Source: Quercus robur
Lineage: Eukaryota > Streptophyta > Magnoliopsida > Fagales > Fagaceae
Reading direction: 5' to 3'
NCBI RefSeq assembly: GCF_932294415.1
Contig: NC_065541.1
Span: 52,926,290-52,990,289, forward strand
Length of the DNA: 64,000 nt
Below, piece by piece: positions 41,257 through 53,710 of this stretch. A program made the translations under genes and the position numbers. Position 1 is the first letter of the stretch, and every line of letters starts with the position of its first letter. The notes under the pieces are model-generated. The model did no database searches and was not told the DNA's origin. It was given only the letters and a program-made list of their open reading frames with translations.

Positions 41257-41935
41257 GATTGGAATTTGGAAACCCTAATTCCCCAAACAATTTTCACAAT
41301 CTAAAATATTAAAAAAAAAACAACAACAACAACATCATCAAGAAGAGAGAGAATTTCAAATCCCTCTCCTTCTCTCTCCTCCCACAAACAAAAGAAGTTA
41401 AGATAGGAAAAAAAATATTCCAAAACAAAAAAATCTCAACCTCTCTTTCTCTCTCTCTCTCTAGAATCCAGGTGGCCTTAATGTTTTTCGAAATTTGTTG
41501 GTTTGTCTTTGCGGTCAAACTTGGATCAAACCCAATCATTCCGCCCTTCTTTCTTTTTTGTACTTTGGTCAAACTCCCATTTCTGACCCTTCATCTCTCA
41601 TTATTGGTGGAATCCAACGGTGGGTATTTTGTGAGGATTTTTTTAATTTAAAAAAAAAATGGAGGAGAATAGTGATTTGGCGTTACGTAAATGACCTTCT
41701 ACTTGTTGCGTTTTTGCGGAGAAAAAGATTTTAGGATAGAGAGACCGAATATTCTGGGAGGTTTGTCAGCTTGACTGGTCTTTGACAATTTTTTTTTTAA
41801 AAGATTTTTAGATAGATTAGGTTTTCTTTCTTTGATCGAGGGAGCGTATGAATCAGTCTTTTTTAAGACAACAAATTATTATTTGTGATTGTGCTTATCA
41901 CGATAATCCCTTCAAGATTTAAGGAGAACACATAG
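41257..41935. promoter_or_regulatory. 5' UTR and promoter region of the GSK3-like kinase
   Basis: Immediately upstream of the ATG (minus strand) lie A-rich and GA-rich leader-like sequences, with a (CT)n stretch on the plus strand at about 41442-41461. No single TATA box stands out. The transcription start is not determined. Confidence 0.45.
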
Positions 41936-42315
41936 GATTAGTGCATCTCCAATAGTGTAGTTAAATGCATAAAAATTTCTATAATAAAGAATAACACCAT
42001 AACAATAGTGTTCAATGAACTCTCTATATCGAGAATTTTTTTTGACTCATGAACAGTAGTTCATTAAGTCTGATGGACTACTATTCATTCTTCAAATTTT
42101 TTTTTTCTATTATAATAATTAGGTATTGAATAAAAAAATGTTGGAAGATGTGTAGTTAAAAAATGAATAAATAATGAATGAATAAATAATATTAAAATGA
42201 GATAGAGAATTTGTTAGAAAGTGTATTTGAAAAAGTGGGTAGTTAAAAGGTAAAAGTCACTGTTTATTCTCCAAAAGTACAAAAATTTACCTAATCTACT
42301 TGAGATGCTCTTATA
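41936..42315. mobile_element. MITE-like element
   Basis: GTGCATCTCCAATAGTGTAG at the left and CTACTTGAGATGCTCTTA at the right form imperfect inverted ends around an AT-rich core without coding sense. These ends are common on small non-autonomous plant DNA elements. No TSD was found. Confidence 0.4.
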
Positions 42316-43178
42316 TTTGCCGTCATATGACATGGAGTTAGCCAGTACACACTAAAGATTTTCTTTTTTTATTTAGTAAAATAAAAAATAGAATCTTATA
42401 TATATAGCTAATTAGTTATTACAATACTATGATTTTTTTTTTTTTTACAATATAGAAATTCTACTTTAAAAGCATTTATACTTATAGAATGACCACCGCA
42501 TTAAGGATGGTGACGGTAATAATATGGAGGATTATGTTGTGTTGAAACTTGAAACCATAAGGTTTATGAATTTTTTGAAACTATGAATTTTTTTTTTTTT
42601 TTTTTTTTTTGGGAGAACCTTGAAACTATGAATTTTGTTGTGTTTTTTTTTTTATGAGTTTTATATGTAGCATTATAAATAGAACAATATTCCCATGCCA
42701 AAACTATAATGTTGACATTCTTTGATGTGAAATGAGATGACAGCATTTGGATTACTAATTACGGGAAGAGAAAAATAGAAATAAAAGGATAGATTTTTAG
42801 CTATTAACACTTAAATCTCAATAGATACAATAAACGCTAGTGTCTTGTTCAAAAAAAAATAATAATAAACGCTAGTGTCTGTTATCTAATAAATTATTTA
42901 TCAAAATAAAAATCTGATAAATTAATTGATACTTTTCATTTTTCATGTGAATATTTCATATTTGATTAATGGATTAAGTTGTTTCTAAAAAAAAAAAAGT
43001 TTAATGGATTAAGTTTGCTCGTATTGTTAAGGAGTGAGTAAGAATGTATGGATTTAAGTGCCTACGTTATCTTATAGGTAATGGTGCTCCTTTTAAGTTG
43101 GCATAAATTAATGCTTATAAAATCTCATTCACTCGTCCTCCTTCTGCCCACTCAAAGGGTGGCTTGAATTAATATCTA

Positions 43179-44016
43179 GGTTAAAATTCAAAATTAACCC
43201 TTTAAGTTTCAATTTTTGTCATTTCAGTTATTTAAGTTTTAGTTTTGTCATTTCGGTCTTCTAAGTTTCAAATTTTGTCAATTAAGTATTCCGTTAGGCT
43301 TTTGTTAACTCTTTTCATTTACTCACCAAAACGACACTATTTTGGGTTTTTTTTTTTTTTTCATAATTAAGAAAAATGAAAAACTGTTATTGAAACAAAA
43401 AAGAAAAAAAAAAGAGAACCAAGAAAAAAAAAGGCAGCTAAGAGAAACAACCTACCCCTAAAAATAGAACAAAAAATCACAATATGGATCGCTGTGTAAA
43501 ATCCAAAGTTCAAAGTAGCACAGCACAAATTCAAATAATAACATAAATCTACAACTACAAGCAACTAATATAGTTCACAAAAAATAAAAATAGAAAAGCT
43601 TTTTAAATTTTAAAATAGCAAAAACAATTTACAACTAAAAAAAAAAGACTAGTAGATCAGAGAGGAAACATGCTCAGTACAATAGATCAGTATGAGAACA
43701 AGTATTAGCACTCTGTTTGGTAATTGAGAAATTGCAATCCTTCTCCTCTCTTGGTGTCGATATCTCTCTCTATCTCAGCCTCAATCTCACGATCCCTCGC
43801 CAACTCGCAATCTCTCTCTCTCTCCCCCTGTCGATTCGGCGATCCCTAACTCTTTCTCCTTCCTCCTCTTTCTTTCTCCCTCAATCTCCTTAGGTAAGGC
43901 TCAATCATATTGTGATTTTTTGTTTCGTTTTCAGGGGCAGGGAACGACGTCGTTCCCCCTTTTTGTCCTTTTTTCAAAATTTATTTGAAATAACAGTTTT
44001 TCTTTTTTCTTAATTA

Positions 44017-44053
<37 letters not shown>

Positions 44054-44217
44054 AAAACAACATTGTTTTGGTTAGTAAACGGAAAGAGTTAACAAAAGTC
44101 TAATGGAATACTTAATTAACAAAATTTGAAACTTAAACGACTGAAATGACAACATTGAAACTTAGAGAACTGAAATGACAAAAGTTGAAGCTTGAGAGTT
44201 AGTTTTGGATTTTAGTC
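43179..44217. mobile_element. Mutator-like element with ~200-bp TIRs and UTR-like cargo
   Basis: The 1,039-bp element is flanked by the perfect 9-bp TSD TAATATCTA (43170-43178 and 44218-44226). The arms, about 43179-43385 and 44005-44217, are diverged inverted repeats: CAAATTTTGTCAATTAAGTA pairs with TACTTAATTAACAAAATTTG. Between them, 43735-43900 is CT-rich and reads like a plant 5' leader ending in CTCCTTAG followed by GTAAGG, a good splice-donor context. That cargo suggests a captured gene piece. No transposase is present. Confidence 0.88.
43940..43957. repeat. Perfect 18-bp palindrome
   Basis: GGGAACGACGTCGTTCCC is its own reverse complement and lies inside the Mutator-like element, centred on GACGTC (an ACGT core that bZIP factors can bind). 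Confidence 0.85.
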
Positions 44218-44854
44218 TAATATCTATAAGTATAAGAGATTAAACTCTATAAAGATATGGTGTAAAACCTAAGTTTTACACCCCCAATCCTAACATACCA
44301 CATCATCATATTACATATTAAAGAATAAGTACAACCACACTCAATTAATTTTAATACCTATTTTAAAAATCAACTTAACTGTAACTATGATATATTGAAT
44401 TTTAAGTAAAAAACTGATGTGTCAATCTTTACACCATGAATTTTACACCTTATCCTTATCGAATTCTGACTCTATTTATAAACCTCATTCACTCATCATA
44501 AAAGAAACGAAGCAATTAGTTAACACAATTCAATGAGCTTTAGACATGTAAGATTTTTTTTTGAGAAGATCCTTTGTTGAATTAGATAAGTGGTTATAAC
44601 TTAGAAGGCCTACCACCAAGCTCAGTATGCCAAAATTTTAGTCTAAAACAAAATTTCGTTTGCCTTCTTCTAAAAAAAAATTACTTAATAAAAGAAAAAA
44701 AAAAGTGATAATACATATATATTTTAAAAATAATAAATAAATAAACCCACATTTTATTTTAAATTTGAATGTAATTATTTTTTTCCGGTTTCTTAAGAGA
44801 AAAAACTCATTGAATTTAATATAAGATTTTATCATTGATGGAAATAATAACCAC

Positions 44855-45491
44855 TGTGGGGACGCAGGCCCAAATATATATTGGGCCTTGGGCCTTGTCC
44901 AAGAAGGTACAGTGGTCCGAGAATAAATCAATAGGGAGGAAGAAGTAAGACTTTGAACTTCACGAGTAAGCTATGACTGTAAAGACTGGTAGAGATAGGC
45001 CGAGGAGGAGTATCTCCTCAACTAAACGAAGAAGGGGTCAGAAAGTGTGTCATGTTGTCTAGAATGATGTTCCAAGAAGTTCTATTGACAAGGATATGCA
45101 CTGCGAATGTACAGGACCAATGAGAGCCAAGAAATATTTAAGAAAAAGCTGATATCACCGCATTGAATGCTCTGTAGCTAACTCTCTGGTCGCATTTATG
45201 TGGAGAAGACCCTTACTCCCACCCACACGAATTGCTCAATCCCACATTAGGAAGAGACGCCTTCCACTCTTGCCTTATAAGCACTTGGGTTAAGGAAGGA
45301 TGTACCATAGTGTGTATGATCACACACACTATGGTACACCCTTCCTTAGCCTAAGTGCTTATAAGGCAAGGGTGGGAGGCGTCTCTCCCTGATGTGGGAT
45401 TAAGTAAATTCGTGCGGATGGGAGCAAGGGTTGACCCTGCTCATCCCAAAGCGAACGATACCTGATTGGGAAAAGATTTGTTCTTCCCACA
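44855..45491 (+). mobile_element. Solo LTR, TGTGGGG family, copy 2, carrying a foldback insertion
   Basis: Starts TGTGGGGACGCAGG and ends TTCTTCCCACA, with flanks ACCAC (44850-44854) and ACTAC (45492-45496), a 4/5 TSD. It shares with 25899-26638 the GGGCCTTGGGCC motif, TGGTCCGAG-like stretch and the block TGTGGAGAAGACCC. After that block its sequence is replaced by the foldback at 45210-45430. Confidence 0.7.
45210..45430. repeat. Large inverted repeat (foldback), ~109-bp arms
   Basis: The left arm 45210-45318 pairs with 45322-45430 around a centre at ATGATC. Examples: CTTATAAGCACTTGG near 45278 with its partner near 45352, and ACGCC near 45257 with GGCGT near 45379. Arms contain TCCCACATTAGGAAGAG-like and TGTACCATAGTGTGT-like segments. 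No ORF. It behaves as an insertion within the LTR, either a foldback element or a hairpin-forming duplication. Confidence 0.9.
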
Positions 45492-45496
45492 ACTAC

Positions 45497-46705
45497 TTTC
45501 ATAAATATGGTAGTTAAAACAAAATGTAATTTATATATGAATTTTAAACAATATTCATTGTTAAGGTTTTTTTTTTTTTTTTTTTTTTTTGAGAAGAAAT
45601 GACAGGTTGATTTATAACATTATAATGAAAACAAAGTTTTTAATTTGAGATGCGTTGAGTTTTGTGGTGATGAAAAATCGGACCTCGCATAAAGTGGTTT
45701 CTCTTCTTTTCTCATTGAAGCAAATGAATTTGGGTGCCATTACTAAGGCCCACTTGCTAATCCATGCTAAACTGGGCTGAAACCTATAAGGTTATCACTG
45801 CGAGACCACTTGTCTACATCAAACTTCAAGAGCAAGGTCCAATTCAAAGCCCGCCTCTTACATTAATGTCAAGCACACTTTTTACCAAACGATAAAGTGG
45901 ACCTTAAGGCTAGGGGTTATCTGTCCAACCCCAAACCAAATTACATTAATGTAAGTGGTATGGTTTTTTGGGAAATTTATTACAACTTCCCAGCGGTAAT
46001 AGAGTGCGGTATTTTAACTAGTAGAATAATACCGACATTACTTTTATTTTAATCAATTACAACCTATCACTTCAACAGTTGTAAAATTTATTACGGCATT
46101 AAATAATATTTGATATGTTGTAATAAATCTTGTAATGGAATGCTAATTTATGTGGTATAACTATTCAATTGTTTGGTTTGATTTTTATCACATGGAAAAG
46201 TCATCCACTAGAAATAGCTATTCCTTGAACTGAGAAATAGTTATTCATTTCTAAAACAGATGTTATAGTTATTCCTTAATACATGCAATAACTTTAGAAG
46301 TTATTATATTTCCAAAAATACAAACCATCTCTATGTGCATAATAATTATAAGATTAGCATGTTTTCAAAAATACATATTTTATGGTTTTATTCCTATTTT
46401 AGAACCCAACATATTAATAGGAATAATTATTTTATCCTATAAAAAGGGAATAGTCATTTAATTACTTCACATTTGATTCCCATTAGTGATGAGCCCATAT
46501 TAGAACTAGTAAAAATTTGCCACATCAACAGTTTGTAAAAATACTGTAAAATAGTTTGTATTTATAGCATTACTCTTCCCATTAATACAGATTACTATTC
46601 TTGATGTAATTATCATTCATTGAACCAAACATAGCTTTATTGCCAGTTATTAAGGAACTCATCTAAATATTGTATGTGTAGGGGATTGTTAGTTATTAAG
46701 GAGTA
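45497..46705. other. Intergenic
   Basis: A poly-T run at about 45567-45590 and AT-rich sequence. No gene is recognised. Confidence 0.4.
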
Positions 46706-46803
46706 ATTCTTAGGTACTTTCGGAGTATAATGAATGATACTTCACACTATAAATGTGAGAAAAAGAAACACCATTTCAGTATACTCCAAAAGTACCTAAG
46801 AAT
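46706..46803. mobile_element. Small MITE
   Basis: The ~98-bp element has 23-bp imperfect inverted ends: ATTCTTAGGTACTTTCGGAG at the left and CTCCAAAAGTACCTAAGAAT at the right. No TSD was resolved. Confidence 0.65.
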
Positions 46804-48307
46804 TTTCTGTCAGGAACATATCTAAATCTTAAATGTGTAGAGGATATAAAACCTACATTTATTGTTAGTTATTAATATTATTTGAATTATGATGTCCTTT
46901 CAATAATGATTGCTTTTTTTTAGGCATCACATGGTTTTCTACAAGTTAAATAAATGAAAACTTAAAAGAAAATAACAAACTATGATGGCCCTCTCAATAA
47001 TCATATTACACATATTACTAACCCCCCCAAAAAAAAAAAAAAAATCGTGTTCCACATATGGCTGCATTTGGTATTGCTCCACACATCAAATAAAAAATAA
47101 AAATAAAAAACTTTTTTTTTTTTGTTTTGTTGATCTAACAAAAGGTAATACATTTTCCAAAGATAAAGATCTCTCTGAAGCAATAGCAAATGACTTGTGA
47201 TAATGGCTTATTCTCACTAGTATCTAAGGCAGATGTCAATTTATCTTTGTCTAGGATAACACTTAAACTAGGACCTGTCCCTATCTGAAGTCTGAACCTA
47301 TAATTTTTTCTCCCTCTTAAACCGAGATCCAGACGTCGACGAAATGTATTACAGTATTTAGTTTGGTAGGACTAGGAGACCCAAAGATGGTCACGAAATA
47401 GTGTTGTTACTTGTTACCATACCTAAACATCAATTCAATGGTAGACTTTAGCATAGTGTGTTCTCTCTTCCTTGATCTCTAACCATGGGATTGGCCGTAT
47501 TGAGATTTTGACACAATTGAAAACGTGTTCTTTGTACCCAACAAAAGCTCTTGAACCATTGACTTAGAGTTGGCTTTTTACAGTTTTTACTGTCATTAAC
47601 TTAGCAAACAAGTGATCAAAGAGAGCCATAAACAACTTCTTTTTCCTCTTGTTATATAATCTGCCAGCCTCCAATGTCTCGTACTGAGTTTTTGGGCAAA
47701 TGTCTGTGTCAAAATCCTGTGTATATATTGGATATATATAGGGTGAGAGTTGAAATATAATAAATCAATCAGTCTCCGTGGACAGCATGCACGTGAATTC
47801 TAGTACATTTATCAAAGAAAAAGGTACCACACTTTCTGCACCCATCCAATGGATTTATGAAGAAATTTGAGCCCACAGTCACATGCTGTCTCGTATTACT
47901 TTTCAATGCAGGTTTTAAAGGAGATTGAACGGTCACGGTCCTCAAATTCGGCAGAGTAGTTGCACCAAGTCGGTGGATTAAGATTTGGTGACGGTGATTG
48001 AAAGTTGAAACCAATTGGGATTCCTGAATGAATAAAAAAAGAGTTTGTTTTTTCATGGGAACTTTTGCACACAGGAAGAAACAAAACATTTAGCCAAAAT
48101 TTGCAATAATCTTGCCTTATTTGCTCAATAATTGAACCTGATACTGACAAGCTTAGATCAATTAAAAGAGCAGGACCAAAAATGAGTTTGAATAAACTTA
48201 TATTTGGCATTATTTTTTGGACAAAGGATATTTCTATGTCCTCCAGGCTGTGAAATTATGATTATAATATCAATGTAGGGACATATTGGTTCTTGCCAAA
48301 ACCTCAC

Positions 48308-48345
<38 letters not shown>

Positions 48346-50257
48346 TTGCTTTCATCAGAGGAAAATTGAAAAAAAGGTTAAAGTGAGACCTTATCTCTCC
48401 CAATTTAGATGTTTCCAGTCCTCTTTCAGTGAAAGGAGTATGAAAAGTTGAGAACTATGGGACATTCAAGCTGTTACATCAAAAGCAGCTATTACAGGCT
48501 TACAGCCAAAAATTAATGAAAGACAGCAATTTAGATTTTTCTTCTAGCAATTTAGGTTTTTTTTTTTTTTTTTTTTTTTTTTGGAACATTTTTTCTAGCA
48601 AGTATAATGTTTCCTTGGGTCAGATCTTTTGTACGAATAACAAATAATTTTACTATACTAGTTAAATTAAATAATACCCTCGGTTTCTTTGATAATTTGA
48701 GACTCAAAACACTTTTTTTTTTCTTTTTTCATTTAAAGACTTGCCAGATATTGACATTGGGCCTTCTTGTATTACAGAGTAGAACTTAGATGTAATGGGT
48801 CTGGCCTATAAAAATAACAGTACTAACACAAAATGATATTAACAAACAATAATTGTTGGGCTGGGCAAAAAGGCCAGTCCACACCACTAAAGTGAAAAGA
48901 CCCAGAAAGTCATATCAGAACCCACTGACAAAGACTCGGCAAAGCCTGCGGGTGAGTGATCAGTGTCATACATATTGTGGTACTCACAATACAATTAAAA
49001 CTGATTTGAGTTTATCAGTGAGAAATACATCCAAAAATTCATTATACTTTAACAACTGAAGCTTATAATGGAGTGAAAGGATTTATTGAATTGAATTGGG
49101 TCATTGCATTCAACTTTTAGGATGATCAATGACTAAATGCCAAATTGAGAGCTAAAAAACTCAATTTATTGATCAACACATATAAGCCTTGCCCTCTGTA
49201 ACAAGCAATTTCGAAAGTGTAGCTCCCTTTTTTTTGAGTGAAACCGACAGTCTTGCTGGTTAAAGATTACTAGATTAGACCTCTTGGCTCATGAACCCAA
49301 ATAGGAATGGAATCTAATTCATCAACCAAAAAAAAAAAAAAAAAAAAAGAAAGGAAAAGAAAAGAAAAAAGAAAAACCTAAAATGTCACTTCGACTTGCT
49401 CCCCCATGCAATTTGATGGATTCATGGTTCTTTTCAGGATTGTTCTGGGGACAATTGGACTCTTCAAAACAAGAAAATTCATTGTACCATGTATTACTAT
49501 CAAGGGCCACCAGGTACTTATTAAAACATTGTATAAGAAAAGGGTAGCCTTGTGTTACCAAAATGCTTTGCTTGCTTGGCATTGTTGCTGGCAAAGGTCC
49601 TACTCATTTATTGTACAGCAAAGTGTTGTAATCTTTGAATCTTTTTGCCTTGTATAATATTAATGTCACTCACCCACCGACGTGCTGGGTCAGTCTCGCT
49701 TTCTCATTGAAAGCTCCAAAGGTTTATTATTATAATTAAATACTTCAACAAGAATCTCTTTCTCTATCTAAATTATTATTCTTATTATCTGTATCTTGAT
49801 GCTAATGTGACAATGTTGATTTGTCTCTAATGACCCTTGTGTTTGTCATGAACTTATGTAGTCTCATCACCTTGCAAGTTGCAGACACATCTGTGGGGAT
49901 TTCAAGGCATGGTGGTTAAACATCCTTATCACTTGATTGGAAGCCAAGCCCCCAAGTAGTGCCAAATTTGGGATGCGTTTTACAGAGCTGGGAAAGCATA
50001 CTAGGCCTTTATATTTTCTAATTAAGGGCGCTACTGACCATGGAGGTTTGCACAATGAACGTAACAGAAGTTTTTTATGCCATCTTTTTATCCAAGAAAC
50101 GAATAAAATTAAATGAGAACGAAGCGAATGTAATGTCATGGTATGATGTAGCTTTGAACTTGCAGTTGGAAAACAAAAGTGATGCAGAAGAGGGGATGCC
50201 TATTTTGTCAATTTGACATTGAGAAATGAGAAAAGCCTGCGCGGGTTACTTAAATTC
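46804..50257. other. Intergenic block with simple repeats
   Basis: Contains (TA)n at 48310-48343, A/T homopolymer runs near 47029, 47110, 48559 and 49328, and short frames with no recognisable domain. No gene is called. Confidence 0.45.
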
Positions 50258-51101
50258 AGTTTGTATAGGGATGGTAATTTACTGGTCTCGCAAATATGGT
50301 GATGTGGAGATGGGATGAGATTTTTGCCTTGCACCCTAGGGCAAGGTGGAAATGGGTTTAGGCTTTTTAGCTTCGGGTCCTGCACTGCGGCAGAAGAATG
50401 TGAAAATTATTTTTGAAGAATTAGGCCGTATGTATTTTGTTATGCATTAGGAGTTTGTATTATAATGTTATGTATATTAGTTTGTAACCCTGTGCAAATG
50501 GATGAATATACTTAAAAGATATACATTAAGATGCATAGTATAATTTTTACGTATAAAATTTAAATATTATTGAAAATCATACTTTTTTTTTTTATTTTAC
50601 TTTTTAAAAAGTCTTGTAAGAATATTATTAGGTAGAAAATGAAAATTGTAAATTTTTTATTTTTTATTTAAAATTTTTCTATTCATTAATTCTAAACTCT
50701 TTGGTTTTTATACACAATAACTCACTTAGATGAATATTTATGATGTGGTCCCACATTTGACTCCAAAATTAAGAAATAAAACTCTCTAAAAATAAATAAT
50801 TTAAGACACATAGCACAAAATTGGACTTCAATTATAGAATCTAATTGAATTTTCTCTAAAATTTACCTATTAATATCTATATATATATATAGATTAGTGT
50901 TAAAAACTTGGTTTGTATTACTAAGTATTTAAATATATGGATATTAAGACTTTTTGTTTTTGTTGTAATATTGTCTTGTTAAACACTTTTGATAATATTA
51001 TTCAATCATTGCTAAAAATTAGTTTTATTTGATGTGATAAATTTATTTATAATTTCAAAAATATTTCTATTAATGAAATGAGTTTTATTAATATAAAATA
51101 A

Positions 51102-51834
51102 CTAGTCGCTAACCCGTGCGATGCACGGGAAAACTATTAGAAAATAATAAAGCATGCATATATTAAAAGACAATTTAAGTTCACGTGTGCTTGCAAGGGA
51201 TACATACCTAAATAGTTCTTGCGGTAGAAATAAAAGTCTTATCTTTGAGATAAAGAACTGATGTAAACAAACTAACCTTACATAAAACAAATTAAAATAT
51301 ATATATATATATATATAAAACTGATGTCACAGGAAATTTAGCCACATAGTAGTAGTATATAAATCTCTTAAAACCTAAACCTAAACGTAAGGACTAAATA
51401 TTTATGCGCCTTCTCTTGCTTTCCTGACCGTGAGTATTCAATGGTGAACAAAGTACTATGTATTAATTAATATATAAACAAAACTAACCTTACAAAAACT
51501 GAACTTTATAAGCTAAAATCTATACCGTGCATTGTAAATCTTGAATGCTTTAGGGCTTCCTACGTCTGGAGAGAGAGAGTTTGCAGAAACCGTGACTTTA
51601 TATTTCTTAACTTGAGAGAGGGGTAAAGTTGCTAGGGTTTTGTAGATCTTGAATGCTTTAGGGTTTCCTACGTCTGGAGAGAGAGAGAGTTTGCAGAAAC
51701 CGTGGTTTTATATTTCTTAACTTGAGAGAGGGGTAAGGTTGCTAGGGTTTTGAGAAGTTATAATTTTTATTTATTTATTTATTTATTAAATATTGTGCTG
51801 ACGTGGAAAATTGTGGTGCCAGCAAATGTTTCGG

Positions 51835-51865
<31 letters not shown>
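51102..51865 (-). mobile_element. Non-autonomous Helitron
   Basis: Read on the minus strand, the 764-bp element starts TCTATATATATA after an A and ends with hairpin CCCGTGC-ATC-GCACGGG, seven bases and then CTAG before a T. A 5' TC, a 3' palindrome plus CTRR and insertion between A and T without a TSD are the defining Helitron features. No Rep/helicase coding. The interior carries a 108-bp tandem duplication and ends near a (TA)n tract. Confidence 0.9.
51538..51755. repeat. 108-bp tandem duplication inside the Helitron
   Basis: Copies begin ATCTTGAATGCTTTAGGG at 51538 and 51646 and differ by only a few bases plus one extra GA. Each contains CTACGTCTGGAGAGAGAGAG and GCTAGGGTTTTG. Confidence 0.92.
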
Positions 51866-52288
51866 TGAAACAAGTGTGGGGCGGAGCAAATTGACATGAA
51901 TTTGAATTTTGTGAAGCAAGGCCTCACGGTGCCCTAAGGGTGAGGACGGAAGTAAGGAGGTTTGTCTTGTCATGTGGATCAGGATAAAAAAACTCATCCT
52001 TCAAACTTGCCCCTCCTCATTGTGATTCCTATTTTTGTGTACCTAATACAATGATTAAAAACAAAAGAAAAAAAAAAGCTATAAAATAAAATTGCCATTC
52101 GGTTGTAAAAGTTTCAAGTCGGGTTGATTCTCAATAAGAGCCCCGCACCAACGATTATATTATTAAATGAAGTTATAATAATATCTTTAATAAATAAAAT
52201 TTTATTATTTCTATTTTTAAATTGCTTTTATTATAATAATTTTTAATAATAAATGTCTAGTATGAATATCAATCTAGATTCTGGATAT

Positions 52289-52294
<6 letters not shown>

Positions 52295-52371
<77 letters not shown>
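52295..52371. repeat. (GA)n microsatellite
   Basis: About 38 uninterrupted GA units, the longest dinucleotide tract in the window. Confidence 0.95.
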
Positions 52372-52374
<3 letters not shown>

Positions 52375-52699
52375 TGATAAATGTGTTGCTACCAAAATAA
52401 AATATATTACGGAAAATTTAGATGAAATCACACACAATTGAATAAGAAATTCATAAAAAATAGTTAAAAGATAATGAAACAATACAACAAAAATATAGCA
52501 AAAACAATATCATAATAATTTCAAACTTGTAAAATAGTAATTCTTGATCATATAAAGAGACATATTTATTTTCCCCAAGCACATTCATTATAAAAAGTAA
52601 AAAGAATGGTTTATATATATATATATATATATATAATAAAGAAAGTTAAAAATTAGTATTGTTTAATTTATATTTAGGTATTAAAAAATATCTAACTTA

Positions 52700-52854
52700 G
52701 TTGGTTCCATTTAACTCAACTGATAAAATTTTTTATGGTTGTATAAGAGATCTGGGGTTCAATCCCCACCTATAAAAAAAACTGATTGATTTCTTAATTT
52801 GATAATAAAGAATTATCATCAAGAACAAATATCATAGATTGAAACTCTCTTAAC
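52700..52854 (+). mobile_element. tRNA-derived SINE, family 1, copy 3
   Basis: The head has TTAACTCAACTGATAAAA (A box) and GGGGTTCAATCCCC (B box). A perfect 16-bp TSD AAAAATATCTAACTTA lies at 52684-52699 and 52855-52870. Confidence 0.9.
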
Positions 52855-52870
52855 AAAAATATCTAACTTA

Positions 52871-53702
52871 TATTTATTATTTTATGGTTAAAACTTGAAA
52901 CCACGTCAAGTTGACCCCCAAAATATCTAAATGTGTGATTTCTCAATAAATTAATAAGGTATATATTTATGATATTATACCTCGAACACATCAAATCTAG
53001 AGTCAAAGTCTATCTTAATCGGCCACTTGCTATAATATTAGTACCCTTTAATTTTCATTGCAAGAATTGGCATTGCCTATAAGCCACAGACTAAATGAAC
53101 TCCAAAATAAATAAATAAATAAATATAAAAAACAAAAAACAAAAAACAAAAAGGAAACAATACAAAACAACACCATAAATGAAACACCCCTTTTTTTTTT
53201 TTTTTAATTTCTTTTTCTGAGAACCTTAAAAGGAACACTTGGTACTGAAAGTCCGTCCCTTCTCAAAAATTCAATAATGGAGTGCCGGAAAAAGTTATAA
53301 TTAATGAGAAAAGTCTTCTATTTGTAATTGTGTTTAAACACAATCACATCAAATATCAAATCACCAGCTTCTATAGGTTGCTTTAACAATTTCAATGAAA
53401 CTAACAAGATAAGAAAGTACACCAGTACCTTTTACAAAAACCAGAACTATGACACATAATTAATGAACTAAAGACTTTTAGTAATTTACTGATTCAGTGT
53501 TTTCTGTGATAACACGACGCAGTAATGGTCTCCAAAAAAAAAAAAAAAAAAAACACGACGCAGTAATTTCCTGATTCAGTGTTTTCTGTGATAACACGAC
53601 GCATCCGTAGCAAATGTTACCCCAAAAAAAAGAAAAAAAAAGAAAAAAAAGAGGAGGTCATTTTGACATAATAAAAACTTACTTTATTATTTTACAATAT
53701 CT
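52871..53702. other. Intergenic with a short direct repeat
   Basis: A ~40-bp phrase, CTGATTCAGTGTTTTCTGTG plus AACACGACGC, occurs twice near 53488 and 53570, separated by an A-run. No gene. Confidence 0.5.
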
Positions 53703-53710
53703 CATTTATC

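Larger units (their letters stand above)
50266..52031. mobile_element. Old hAT element of the TAGGGATGGCAA family, interrupted by a Helitron
   Basis: The left end TAGGGATGGTAATTT and the right end TTGTGATTCCTA correspond to the ends of the element at 22371. Both termini also share its internal phrases (GCACC...AATGGGTTTAG...TTTTTAG at the left; CATCCTTCAA...GCCC at the right). The flanks AGTTTGTA and TTTTTGTG match at 5 of 8 bases only, as expected for an old insertion. Without the Helitron it would be about 1 kb. Confidence 0.65.

Noticed and set aside
48959-49340. Possible additional SINE before the A-run at 49328
   Set aside because: An A-rich tail is present, but no convincing A/B boxes or target duplication.
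52288-52482. Leu/Ser-repeat frame
   Set aside because: Translation of the (GA)n microsatellite.
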